Positions 54,285 to 64,000 of a stretch of DNA of 64,000 bases are shown piece by piece. The DNA is taken from the NCBI GenBank assembly GCA_949825065.1, contig OX463847.1, positions 39,179,042-39,243,041 of the forward strand, in the 5' to 3' direction. The position numbers and the translations under genes are program-made. The stretch's first letter is position 1. Each line of letters begins with the position of its first letter. This stretch comes from Odontocerum albicorne (lineage: Eukaryota; Arthropoda; Insecta; Trichoptera; Odontoceridae). Under the pieces are notes generated by a model. That model made no database searches. It saw only the letters and a list, made by a program, of their open reading frames with translations, and was not told the DNA's origin.

Positions 54285-54655
54285 TAAGCATTCGAAATGT
54301 GGATGCATCGGAGAATGCTACGGATACCCTGGACGGATATGGTCAGCAACACAAGGGTTCTTCAAAGAGCCAAAGTTGACAGAGAGTTGCTGACTAATAT
54401 TAAAATCCAAAAGGTGTCCTACTTGGGTCATCTACTTAGAGAAGCAAAGTACAAATTACTGCGTCTGATCATCCAAGGCAAAATAGAAGGCCGAAGAGGT
54501 GATGGCTGGAGGCACATCTCCTGGCTCCGCAATATACGTGATTGGACTGGCATAAGGCTTGTTGGAGATCTTTTTCGGGCTGCCGCGGATAAAGATATCT
54601 ACTCTCAAGTGATATTCAACGTTGGGGGAACTTGACATGACACTGGGTAGAAGAA
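54285..54655 (+). pseudogene. LINE-B reverse transcriptase C-terminus
   Basis: The frame 54297-54635 is open: MWMHRRMLRIPWTDMVSNTR, VLQRAKVDRELLTNIKIQKV, SYLGHLLREAKYKLLRLIIQ, GKIEGRRGDGWRHISWLRNI, then DLFRAAADKDIYSQVIFNVG and a stop. The 3' end is gacatgacactgggtagaag. The best-preserved of three LINE-B copies (others at 16569-16708 and 27346-27750). RTE-like by motif style; clade tentative. Confidence 0.8.
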
Positions 54656-54849
54656 CGACTTGATTAGCAACCGCATGAATCAAAGTTCGAATCGAGACAC
54701 CCGAAGATCTAGTAGGAATTTATTTTATTATCTTTCTTCTTATCAGGATGTATTTTATTTTTCCTTCCTTCTTTCAAGCTTACCAAACAGTGAAAACATC
54801 TATATATTTTCAATTAATGGGCAAAAGGTTATACATACGTATCATCTAA

Positions 54850-56035
54850 CAACCCTACTGGAGAAGGTAGAGAGGATATGGTGCTATACGTTCCTATCTC
54901 GACACACAAATTTTGTCTACTACATATCCATATATTTTCTTATACAGCTCCTACGATATTACTTCTTTCAAAATGTTGTTCACTTGATCCAACTTTGGTC
55001 TTTACATTTGCACTGTAATTTTTTTATTAGTTTTTATCCATTCATTCTATCTGCTCTTCACCTTACTCAATACATTAGCCTTAAATTCACATTCATCCCT
55101 AATTATTATTCATTCATTCTATCTCTTCTTCACATTACTTAATACATTAGCCTTAAATTCACATTTATCCCTAATTATCATTAAAACATTATATGTCTTC
55201 TTTCCCTTACTCACTACATTAGCCTTAAATAAACATTTATATTTAATTACTACTCACTCATTCTATCTCTTCTACACCTTATTCAATACATTAGACTTAA
55301 ATTCACATTGATCCCTAATTACTATTCATTCATTCTATCTCTTCTACACCTTATTCAATACATTCGACTTAAATTCACATTGATCCCTAATTACTTTTCA
55401 TTCATTCTATCTCTTCTACACCTTATTCAATACATTAGACTTAAATTCACATTGATCCCTAATTACTATTCAATCATTCTACCTCTTCTTCACCTTACTC
55501 ACTACATTAACCTTAAATTACCAATCATCCTTAATTACTATTCATTCATTCTATCTTTTCTACACCTTATTCAATACATTAGCCTTAAATTCACATTGAT
55601 CCCTAATTACTATTCATTCATTCTACCTCTTCTTTACCTTACTCACTACATTAGCCTTAAATTAACAATCATCCTTAATTACTATTCATTCATTCTATCT
55701 CTTCTACACCTTATTCAATACATTAGCCTTAAATTCACATTTATCCCTAATTATCATTCATTAATTATATGTCTTCTTCCCCTTACTCACTACATTAGTC
55801 TTAAATTCACATTCATCTCTTATTACTATTCATTCTTCTACACCTTACTCAATACATTAGCCTTAAATTCACATTCATCCCTAATTACTAACTTCCGTAT
55901 TCTGCTGTACATTTCTCAACTTATGTATTCTAAGTGTACGTATTTCCACATAATTTATTTGGTTCCTTTCAGTCTTTTTCCATTTCTACGTTTCACTTCT
56001 ACACATTAAAGTAAGTACTAAACAATTTTTTTGAT
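54850..56035 (-). mobile_element. LINE-A fragment, antisense, expanded by a minisatellite
   Basis: The left (54850-55030) and right (55890-56035) parts carry the ordinary antisense LINE-A order (tctcgacacacaaattttgt, acagctcctacgatat, cacttgatccaactttggtc ... gtattctaagtgtacgtatt, tccatttctacgtttcac). Between them, one short LINE segment is amplified into the 72-bp array. Confidence 0.7.
55035..55890. repeat. 72-bp minisatellite derived from LINE-A
   Basis: About 12 copies containing acaccttattcaatacatta, then gccttaaattcacat and tgatccctaattactattca. The segment accttactcaatacattagcc-to-ccctaattact is the same segment found once in other LINE-A copies (28900, 43800, 51330). Because 72 is divisible by three, an open frame of 233 codons (55308-56009) results, with a 24-residue period; it is not a gene. 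Confidence 0.9.
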
Positions 56036-56861
56036 CTGTCATCTTAGCTGATTTTGACACTGTCCAGTTAGATAGTATATATTTTATTGTCGTATTGACT
56101 GTTTCCTATCGTAACACACCGTTCGAAATCTCTCTTAATTCTTCCATTATCTGAGAAAATACCATACAAATAGCAAAATTCAAGATATAAGACTCGATCA
56201 AATATCCTCATAGACGTGTATACCAATATTAAGAGATTAAATATAAACATATTGAACGGGCAAATTATTTAATTCCATTTTACGAACCTTATTTAATTTA
56301 ACGTAAGGAGAACGAATCGATCAAATACTTAATTTCTTATGTCAAACTTTTTCATTACTCGATACAACATCCGATATTACGAGGCTTACTCGTACAGCCT
56401 TATTGATGGGATTTCTAATGTGAAAATATAGCACGTTCACATTTCGAGTTTTTCAACACTTTTCCAATATTTTTTTCAGAGTGATTTTTTACTGTAAATG
56501 TTTGCGTAACTCCTGCATTTGTTGATTTATTGCTGTTAATGATTTTTTCCCATCAACTTCTGTATCTACGACCGTTTTAAAAGCATGAACTAAGAAAAGT
56601 ATTATTTGAATGAAAGTTGAATTTATTCATTTACAAAGTATCTTTAAACATATTCCAGTTGGTAATTCGGATATATTGAAGTACATGGCCGGGAGACAAC
56701 ATTATCTTTGACCGGTAGAACCATTGGAGTAGTAACGCTCGAGGTTCGGCATCGTACGTGTTTAGAATACTATCCACACTTGTAGAGGTAACAGCACTCT
56801 CACATGTTAAGCGTGTATGAGAATGTTATCAGACAAACTATTTTAGCAAATAAATATTTTT
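56036..56861. other. No gene recognised; one dispersed fragment
   Basis: 56690-56845 matches 17837-17985 (ggccgggag ... atgttatcagacaaac). The rest is AT-rich and unassigned. Confidence 0.45.
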
Positions 56862-56935
56862 TATTTGGGTCCTATCTGGGATCGAACTCAAAACCCCCAG
56901 GTAGAAGTCAAGCATCTTACCAGTCAACGAAGGAT
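56862..56935 (-). mobile_element. SINE (family a), antisense fragment
   Basis: Minus strand: ccttcgttgactggtaagat (A-box-like), gggggttttgagttcgatcc (B-box-like). Head-to-head with the plus-strand SINE at 56989. Confidence 0.6.
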
Positions 56936-56988
56936 TTTAAAAAGAAAAAAATGTAAACAAAAGACGACATTTTAAAGAATGTCATTGA

Positions 56989-57169
56989 CCTTCGTGGCCT
57001 AGTAGATAACACACAACTGTCTTCCAATTTGAGGTTTGCGGGTCCGATTTCCGTCAGAACCTAGATTATTTAAAAAATAAATCAGCCTGGTTTTCACTTA
57101 AAGCCTCTTATATCTTTTTGGTTGGTTAAACCTCTTATATCTTCTTGGTTAAACCTCATATATCTTCTT
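56989..57169 (+). mobile_element. SINE (family a), sense copy
   Basis: gaccttcgtggcctagtaga, gaggtttgcgggtccgattt, ctggttttcacttaaagcct, cttatatctttttggttgg. The tail contains three near-repeats of cctc(t/a)tatatctt(c/t)ttgg before a hairpin. Confidence 0.7.
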
Positions 57170-57211
57170 GGAATTGTTTAATTAAAGCACTCTCTTTAAT
57201 TAAACAATTCC
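57170..57211. repeat. Perfect hairpin, 18-bp arms
   Basis: ggaattgtttaattaaag (57170-57187), loop cactct, and the perfect complement at 57194-57211, placed exactly at the SINE tail. Confidence 0.95.
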
Positions 57212-57309
57212 AGGTTGTAATCAATACATCGAAAATGTTAATTTGTACAATGCCATTGGAAAAACGATCTAGCGAGAGGTTTTTTGTTATCCATTACTGG
57301 AAATGTAAA

Positions 57310-57968
57310 AAAATCTGAAACTCATTCTATACTGGCACACATCTACAAAATTTCAATTTCATTCTATCCTGGCACACATCTAAAACAATCAATTTCATTC
57401 TAATTTGCCACACATCTAAAAAATCTCAATGTCATTCTATCCTGGCACACATCTAAAAATTCTCTATTTCATTCTATTCTGACATACATCTAAAATATCT
57501 CAATTTCATTCTATCCTGGCACACATCTAAAAAATCTCAATTTCAATCTATCTTGGCATTTGTCTAAACAATCTCAATTTCATTTTATCCTGGCACACAT
57601 CTAAAAAATCAATTTCACTGTATTCTGACGCGCATTTAAAAAAATCAATTTCAATCTATCCTGGCATTCGTCTAAAAAATCTCAATTTCATTTTATCCTG
57701 GCACACATCTAAAAAAATCAATTTCATTGTATTCTGACGCGCATCTAAAAAATCTCAATTTCAATCTATCCTGGCATTCGTCTAAAAAATCTCAATTTCA
57801 TTTTATCCTGGCACACATCTAAAAAAATCAATTTCATTGTATTCTGACGCACATCTAAAAAATCTCAATTTCATTATTTCCTGGCACACATCTAAACAAT
57901 ATCAATTTCAATCTATCCTGGCACACACCTAAAGAATATCAATTTCATTCTATCCTGGCACACATCTA
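57310..57968. repeat. ~35-39-bp minisatellite
   Basis: About 18 units containing tcaatttcattctatcctgg and cacacatct. Variant units (attctgacgcgcatct, ctatcctggcattcgtct) recur in a fixed order at 57605-57870, showing a higher-order period of three units. Ends in an ac dinucleotide run (57967-57982). Confidence 0.9.
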
Positions 57969-58599
57969 ACACACACACACACATTACACATTTCTACTAC
58001 ACCTAGATATAAATATTCGCTTAAAATAAAAATTTTCATTTCTTCCCTCTTTCAGAAATTGATTAATTTGCTAATGTCACATTTTTTTACCTTCTGTACT
58101 TTTACTATACACATCAATTATAGAAAAATATTGTTTGAAGTTTTTAAATATCGATGTTTTTTTTTAAGATTTATTTTATGATTTTTAAAGATATAAACTT
58201 TCAACAAAAACCTTAAGGCATATTCTGTACACTTGGTAACCAGAAAAAAATATAAAATATTGGTTGTTTCCAAGAAATAACATATGAAAGCAATATGTTG
58301 CAAACCCCACAAAAGTCAAAAGAGCATTCATCGAATGGTGAAACTTTGGGAAATTAACAAACTTTTCAAACTTGAAAAGTTTTCTTTTGTTCAAAGCACT
58401 TCTGATTTTTGAGAGGAATGCTCTTCTGTAACGTATATATATACGAGTATTATCGGTGAAAAAGATTTAGGAAAAAGGTTTAAGTACTTGGGCTTGCAGG
58501 AGGGATTAATTGTGATAAAAAAATGTGATAAATGTGGTGTGTTTTTGATTGTTATATCTGGAATATTGTTTATTTATTTATATATGAAAAAATCTTATA

Positions 58600-58920
58600 A
58601 ACTAGCTTGTATGAGTATTTTACCGAGGACATAACATGCAAAAATAAATTGACTTCTTATTTTTGTTTTTGATTAAACAATATCCCATTACATACACTCA
58701 TCAACTCAATAAACAGTGACACTCAATTACAAATGTATATATAACGCAAATCAAACCCCTCACACTAATCACTTCAGACATACCAAAAAGTTTATCTCGC
58801 AATGTGCTGCACATACTCATCGAAAACCATACTCAAGAGTTCACGCAAACCTTTGCTACAAGTCATTTCTTCTCAGAGTCCAAGTATTCAAACTCGTATC
58901 ATAATAACAACCACGCTCCG
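58600..58920 (+). mobile_element. Dispersed repeat E, diverged 3' part
   Basis: cattacatacactcatcaac, aaacagtgacactcaattac, cagacataccaaaaagttta, caagtattcaaactcgtatc. TATA not conserved. Confidence 0.55.
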
Positions 58921-59439
58921 ATCGACTGCCAATTTTTTTCACCCTCTTTTGCTTTTATTGAATTTGACATCCCATTGTGTGTTATGGGAGTCAAATAGAC
59001 ATGTTGTTTTTTGACAAAATGTGTTCTTACTTTGGGGATTGGGAATATTTGATCAGTTGCCATGGATGTCATATTATGTCTCTGCTTAGTTTGTATTTTA
59101 AAATGGACTTTTTTTAAGCCAACGTATCCAATCGTAGCCAACTAACACTTGAAGAGTAAGTTAGCTACGTTTAGGACCCGATACTCCTTGAAAAGTTCCG
59201 CTGTGGGACATTTAACAGGACTTTAACCAATTATTATTTTGAAAAATGTTGTAAGATGGAAATTTTATTTATCAGAAATGGTGAAGAACACTAGGGGTTG
59301 ACTGGCGTTCAACATATGTGAACATATAATCAAACTTCACAACTTATCAAGTTGATGAGAGTTTTTGACAGAAGTAATAAATAATCGACGATCGGTAAAA
59401 AGCATCTACTTTTTTTTTCAATGTTTTTAAATCCTCAGT

Positions 59440-59610
59440 GAGATACAGCCCAAAACTTTGTTTACTTAGGACTTGACGAATGAAAAGCAACAAATTCAGA
59501 TCCATATAAATTGAATGTTCACTTTAAATTACTTGTTATTTCTTGTTGTTTGTCTCGTTTTTATAAATTATGTATTCATACAAGTATTTGTCATTTAATA
59601 AATTAATTAA
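59440..59610 (-). mobile_element. Dispersed repeat E, antisense partial copy
   Basis: cagtgagatacagcccaaaa, gacgaatgaaaagcaacaaa, ttcagatccatataaattga. It abuts a plus-strand copy at 59605, giving a tail-to-tail inverted pair. Confidence 0.6.
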
Positions 59611-60005
59611 TTTTATTTATTTATTTTACACATAACAAGAAATATACATAATTTGCGAAAAAAACAACTGGTAATTTAATTTGGACACACAATTTTAATG
59701 GATTTGGGTTTGTCGCCTTTCATTTGTCGTGCCCCCAGTAAACTAGACTTTTGCCTGTGAGGACATATACGAGTAGCATATACCACTGAGGGCATACAGC
59801 ATGAAAAAATAAATCGATACTTCTTTCCGATTTTTAATTATATAAAACCCCGTTGCACATTCTCATCAACCTAACAAATAGTGACACTCAATTACATATA
59901 ACATGTATACATCATGCGAAATCAAACTCCTCACACTTCATCACTCCAGACAGACCAAAACATTCATCCCACAATATACCGCACATAATTGTTTCATTTA
60001 TTAAT
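59605..60005 (+). mobile_element. Dispersed repeat E, copy with intact TATA
   Basis: acataacaagaaatatacat, tggatttgggtttgtcgcct, tatataaaaccccgttgcac at about 59838, aaatagtgacactcaattac, cagacagaccaaaacattca. The most complete copy together with 21275-21720. A roughly 25-bp duplication of the cactgagg/gaggacata region lies at 59760-59795. Confidence 0.75.
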
Positions 60006-60489
60006 GTAACACTTTTATACAATACAAAAATATCTGATGGACTTATTGTTTTAAAGCAATATTTTCCAATCAACCAGTTTTGTTTAACAATACATTATTA
60101 TTGTTATTCATGACCGTGACTAAATCTTAGTGAATCAAAACAATATTTTAGAAAAACTAACAAAAATAAAAATGTAAGATAAATCTCAACTATTTGGGTA
60201 CGTGAATAGTTTAGAAATAGCAGATAATGACGATATATATTTATTGGGATAAATAATGCTACTATAGTTTATTTCTTAGACGAAGCACGTGTGATTGTGC
60301 CAGGAAGATCGTTAAGCTAACTGCAAAATATGATGTCTTGTATCGTAAAATATAAATAAAACTTTTCATACAACTGAAAAGTGGGTTTCAATAAACATTT
60401 AGGTTTACTAACAAAATATATTATGAATCGTGTAAATCAGAGTTGTTCAACATACGGCTTGAGGGTTATAATCCAAACTAAATGATTCA

Positions 60490-60985
60490 ATAGGGTGGGG
60501 TGCTTTGATCGAGCTTTTACCATCGTTGTGGTCCTGTGGCGTGGAATGGTTTACCTCTTAGTGTTAGAAGTATAAGTGACTTGTGCAGCTTTAAGAAACA
60601 CTTGAAGACAACCCTTTTTGAGAGATCTTATTCAAATTTATGATAGGTTATGGACACTACACTAAACCAAAATTTTAATGCGTTACTATCATACTACATC
60701 TGAAGATTTATAAAGATTTCTTAGTAGTATTTCTTCCTTTGATAAGTTTTCTGCGGCTTTCTTAAAAAATATGTTTTTCTAAACATATGCATATGTGGGG
60801 AAGAACCTTATCGTAAGGCTGTAGTCACTTCTTTCCTATCCTTACACTTAACTTTTATTTATTTATTTTATAACATTTTTAATCTGTCAATAATAGTGGA
60901 TTCTTATTCCGAGTTCGAGCGCCTTTAAGGAGAATTTGCTCTCTAAATCATGTTTTATAAGTTATCATTATATTTTTATTCGTAT
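60490..60985 (+). mobile_element. CR1-like LINE 3' end, copy 2
   Basis: The coding remnant VAWNGLPLSVRSISDLCSFK, KHLKTTLFERSYSNL and a stop (60530-60645) is the usual C-terminal WNxLPxxVR...FKKxLK of CR1/L2/Jockey-group proteins. The 3' UTR aligns with 30425-31030 and ends gagttcgagcgcctttaagg, atttgctctctaaatcat. Confidence 0.7.
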
Positions 60986-61423
60986 GAGGTACTTATCTGG
61001 TGGTTAACCCGGCCTACTAGAGATTTGTTTGCTCTGGATTAAAATGGATACTGAAAGCTTTCAGTAATCCATTTTATATCGAAGTCCACAAGATTGATGA
61101 GAAATATTAATTATAATTAATCGTTATACAAAGTAACATCTATCCGAAAATAGCTCGCACTTGTAATGACATTGTTACAACAATATAACATATCTATATT
61201 AATAAATAAATATAGTTATGTTATATTGATAACAACATATTATGTACATATATTGGTTGTTAACATAAGTTGTGTCCGTTTTTTTACAAATTAAAAATGA
61301 GCACCAAAAGTAAAACAAAATGGTGAAGGTTATACGTCATTCGAAAGAAAATTTCCTGATCTACAAGACATTGTATTTGCTTTTACGTTATCTATATTAT
61401 TTTATTTGATTACAAGCCTTCAA

Positions 61424-61773
61424 AATGGAATGTCAAGTAGACGAAACTGAGCATTTTTGACGCCTCCTTCTGTTCGCGTTCAATCGAGGGAATAAAGCGG
61501 CTAAATCTGCTCGCAATATTTGCGAAGTGTGCGGGGAAGATTCTATGAATGAAAATACAGCTTGTCGATGGTTTTTGCGTTTCAAAGACGGTAATTTCGA
61601 CCTGAAAGACATGGAGCGTTCCGGACGACCAGTGGACTTCGATGAGGACCGCTTAAACCATATTATTCATGAAGACCCCCTTCAAACCACCGTAGAGTTT
61701 GCTGAGCAGATGAATTGTAGTCACATGACTGTATACCGCTATCTTAAATCAATCGGAAAAGTTCAGAAGTTCG
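61424..61773 (+). pseudogene. Mariner transposase N-terminus, left arm
   Basis: MECQVDETEHF, a stop, LLLFAFNRGNKAAKSARNIC, EVCGEDSMNENTACRWFLRF, KDGNFDLKDMERSGRPVDFD, HIIHEDPLQTTVEFAEQMNC, SHMTVYRYLKSIGKVQKFGA. These are the two helix-turn-helix motifs that bind the inverted ends, with the GRP linker (ERSGRPV) between. The open frame continues past 61773 only by reading the antisense of the right arm. Confidence 0.85.
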
Positions 61774-61998
61774 GCGCTCATCGAAGTCCACTGGTCGTCC
61801 GGAACGCTCCATGTCTTTCAGGTCGAAATTACCGTCTTTGAAATGCAAAAACCATCGACGAGCTGTCCTTTCATTCATAGAATCTTCCCCGTACACTTCG
61901 CAAATATTGCGAGCAGCTTTGGCAGCTTTATTCCTTCGATTGAACGCGAACAGATGGAGGTGTCGAAAATGACCATTTTCGTATACTTGACATTCCAT
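61774..61998 (-). pseudogene. Mariner transposase N-terminus, right arm
   Basis: MECQVYENGHFRHLHLFAFN, RRNKAAKAARNICEVYGEDS, MNERTARRWFLHFKDGNFDL, KDMERSGRPVDFDE, then the junction. It differs from the left arm at several residues (YENGH against DETEH), so the two arms come from diverged copies or have aged since inversion. Confidence 0.85.
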
Positions 61999-62173
61999 TT
62001 TGAATGCTTGTAATCAAATAAAATAATATATGTAACGTAAAAGCAAACACAATATCTTGTAGAGCAGAAAAGTTTCTTTCGAATGACGTATAACTTGTAC
62101 CATTTCGTTTTATTTTTGGTGCTAATTTTTAAATTTGAAAAAAAAAACGGACACAACTTATGTTAACACCTAA

Positions 62174-63016
62174 TACATTGTAAAATAATCAACATTAATG
62201 TTTTGGAACCTTAATAAATTAGCTTATCAACAAATATCGTTAATGAGAGTTTTAATTGCACTTGTAACTATTATTTTTTTTTATTTGTATGCACCTGTAC
62301 TTTAAGTGGCTCCAACACGTACAATCGCAAACGTTGAGTAACTTGCCAACTCCAGTATTTCTTAACCCGAAGGCTTGCTTCTTGGGATCGAAGATAATAT
62401 CCCGGCCACGCTTTTCAACATATCCGCCTTATCAATTCGGATATGTTGAGAGGTGCCATATAAATGAATAAATACACGAAATGTACAAAAATAGACTGCG
62501 CCCCTTTATAGATTTTTTGAGTGCCAGAAAGTCAAACCATCCCGAATGGAAGACCAATGCTCTCACTTGGTAACGGATGTCGTCAAAGGCGTCACGATCA
62601 ATAAAGATTCGTGTGAAAAATCATGATCTTTGAATATTGAAATATTATTAATATCACAATATACGATGTGATGAATTTTTGTATTGCCAGAAAACGCCAA
62701 TGTTCGTAATAAAGAAACGTGAATAAAATACTTTAAGCAGCGATAAAATAGTCATTAAAGTTGAATGGCAGCCAATGTTACTTTTTTATGAAGTTGACGC
62801 AAATATTAACACATTGCCAGTGCTATTCAGATGTTCCGCCATTTCAAATGTTTTGATTTTGCACCAGAAGCGGGTCAGGCGGATTTTCACAGCTGTAATA
62901 TATTTGTTAAGAATTGCAATTTTAAAATAAATTAAGTGCAAAGCATTTTCCATACATATTTCCCTTAATTATGAATCATATTAAACACACTATATGTAAT
63001 TTCAGGAGTATAAGTA
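62174..63016. other. No gene recognised; one short hairpin
   Basis: At 62406-62440, tcaacatatccg and cggatatgttga form 12-bp inverted arms around a 10-nt spacer. Otherwise AT-rich, unassigned. Confidence 0.5.
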
Positions 63017-63205
63017 ACGACCTCTTTGACCAAGTTGATAAGGCTGTTTTCTAGCTCGGGGGCTGTGGCTTCGATTCCCATTATATTAACAAAAAGGGGT
63101 TTAGTTTAGTTTTCACTAAAGACCTCTTTAACATTTTTCTGGTTGGTTGGATCATATTATCAGATGGTAATAAGTTCACCAGGTTCTACTTTATACAATG
63201 AAAGT
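63017..63205 (+). mobile_element. SINE (family a), copy
   Basis: acgacctctttgaccaagtt (A-box-like), ggctgtggcttcgattccca (B-box-like), gtttagttttcactaaagac, ctggttggttggatcatatt tail. Confidence 0.75.
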
Positions 63206-63419
63206 ATAATACAATAATAAAATATGAGTTGAAATTAACTCAATTGTATAAGTAAATAAATCAAAATATGAGAGATTAAATTAGTTAAATTAGACAAATC
63301 TTTAGTGTTCTCCATGGGAATGGGAAAGAAAAAAAGAAACATGATAGATTCGTTTGGAATGTAATATTAAAGGCAGTTGTTTCATATTCCATCAACCTCA
63401 AGGCACAGCAACGCCACTA

Positions 63420-63680
63420 TAATCCAAGAATTATAGATTACCGAAAGACTTTCGACAACACGCAAGAAAATAATTCTAACGTGTTGAGGGTATGTTGCCA
63501 GTATAAAAAATGAAATTCTGGAGAAACTGTTGACAATGAAGACAGTTGAGGAAAAACGAGCCAGAAGATGGACCGACCAAATGAGGAAGTAAACACGATC
63601 TTCTTCAGCCGCTGTATTCAACTTGGTCTAGAACCGGGAAAAATGGAGATGGACCAGGTCTCATGCAATGTCTGGAACTT
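63420..63680 (+). pseudogene. LINE C-terminal fragment (RTE-like)
   Basis: Remnant LLTMKTVEEKRARRWTDQMR, stops, then SSSAAVFNLV and NREKWRWTRSHAMSGTW. The RARRWxDQ(I/M) ... DREKWR order is the usual RTE-type C-terminal tail. It ends within a perfect palindrome at 63657-63715. Confidence 0.55.
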
Positions 63681-63715
63681 GGTTGTGCACCAAGTTCCAG
63701 ACATTGCATGAGACC
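63657..63715. repeat. Perfect 26-bp-arm palindrome
   Basis: Arm ggtctcatgcaatgtctgga plus acttgg (63657-63682), loop ttgtgca, and the exact complement at 63690-63715. It marks the junction between two LINE fragments. Confidence 0.97.
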
Positions 63716-63744
63716 ACGCTCTCAGATCAGATTTACTCACGCGA

Positions 63745-64000
63745 TAAAGAAGAAGACATTATACTATTTAGGTCGTATTTTGCCAGATGATGGGAGAGTT
63801 ATGAAATATATTGAATGGTGCGTATTGAACAGGAAACAAAGTCAATGGGACACTAATACATGTATACTCAAACGAAAAGTATCAAAATCTGGCGAGATTT
63901 TAGATCATAACAATATTATATTGTAGAACTAACTTTGATGTATTAGATTGAACCGAATAAATTTTGAAAAAATGAGTGCACTGAGAAGATGACATTTGAT
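63745..64000 (+). mobile_element. LINE-A fragment running off the window
   Basis: KKTLYYLGRILPDDGRVMKY corresponds to the RT thumb EFxYLGSIxxxDGR seen at 47320. Then aaacaaagtcaatgggacac, and ccgaataaattttg. Truncated by the window edge. Confidence 0.65.

Larger units (their letters stand above)
61253..62173. mobile_element. Fold-back mariner derivative 2 (921 bp)
   Basis: TA at 61251-61252 and 62174-62175. Ends: ttggttgttaacataagttg and caacttatgttaacacctaa (inverted). Both arms carry the mariner 5' region and N-terminal transposase, facing each other, with the junction near 61773. The catalytic part is absent. Related to 6711-7174. Confidence 0.9.

Noticed and set aside
57310..57968. CRISPR-like short regular repeats
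   Set aside because: Repeats are directly adjacent without unique spacers and vary in length; eukaryotic minisatellite.

Overview
This is an AT-rich, gene-poor stretch of an animal nuclear genome, almost certainly an insect. The CR1/Jockey-like and RTE-like LINEs, tRNA-derived SINEs, mariner, piggyBac-like and Helitron remnants, Penelope-like elements and a Gypsy-type LTR together resemble a lepidopteran or similar insect. The species cannot be fixed from sequence alone. There are no bacterial-style operons, and I recognise no complete host gene, tRNA, rRNA or CRISPR array.

The only good evidence for a host gene is on the minus strand. A GC-rich 200-bp internal exon (34489-34688) has a consensus acceptor and donor. 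A GC-richer terminal exon (2238-2409) ends in a stop codon, with an AATAAA about 220 nt downstream. The two exons agree in reading phase across a gap of about 32 kb, so much of the window (about 2.4-34.5 kb) is probably one giant intron filled with transposons. A 35-bp micro-exon candidate (26489-26523) has the same in- and out-phase as the 200-bp exon. I do not recognise the protein.

Layout: 0.3-0.6 kb, 35-bp minisatellite. 1.1-1.8 kb, TATA-bearing repeat E and a SINE. 2.2-2.4 kb, host terminal exon. 2.7-5.5 kb, SINE-b, repeat C and a 33-bp minisatellite. 5.8-7.9 kb, a 240-280-bp tandem repeat interrupted by a fold-back mariner. 8.3-9.2 kb, CR1/Jockey-like LINE. 9.8-11.4 kb, Penelope remnant, Gypsy-type LTR with primer-binding region, SINE. 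15.6-16.7 kb, chimeric LINE. 16.9-20.9 kb, a 4-kb element with inverted repeats of about 0.95 kb. 22.8-26.3 kb, nested Penelope, RTE, Tc1/mariner and LINE pieces, including a Penelope copy with a GIY-YIG domain and a 12-bp target duplication. 27-32 kb, LINE-A, LINE-B and Tc1/mariner fragments. 34.5 kb, host exon. 38.8-42.9 kb, a Helitron that keeps its PIF1-type helicase but has lost the Rep nuclease and carries a hairpin MITE inside the helicase. 43-48 kb, LINE-A fragments and an LTR. 52.2-53.2 kb, a 107-bp satellite. 54.3-56 kb, LINE-B and LINE-A, with a 72-bp minisatellite grown out of LINE-A. 57.3-58 kb, a roughly 37-bp minisatellite. 59.6-62.2 kb, repeat E, LINE 3' tail and a second fold-back mariner. 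63-64 kb, SINE and LINE fragments joined at a perfect 26-bp palindrome.

The main theme is repeated formation of inverted (fold-back) structures from several unrelated transposon types, with minisatellites grown from transposon sequence. No gene here forms a pathway with a neighbour. Most open reading frames are decayed transposon proteins or artefacts of tandem repeats.
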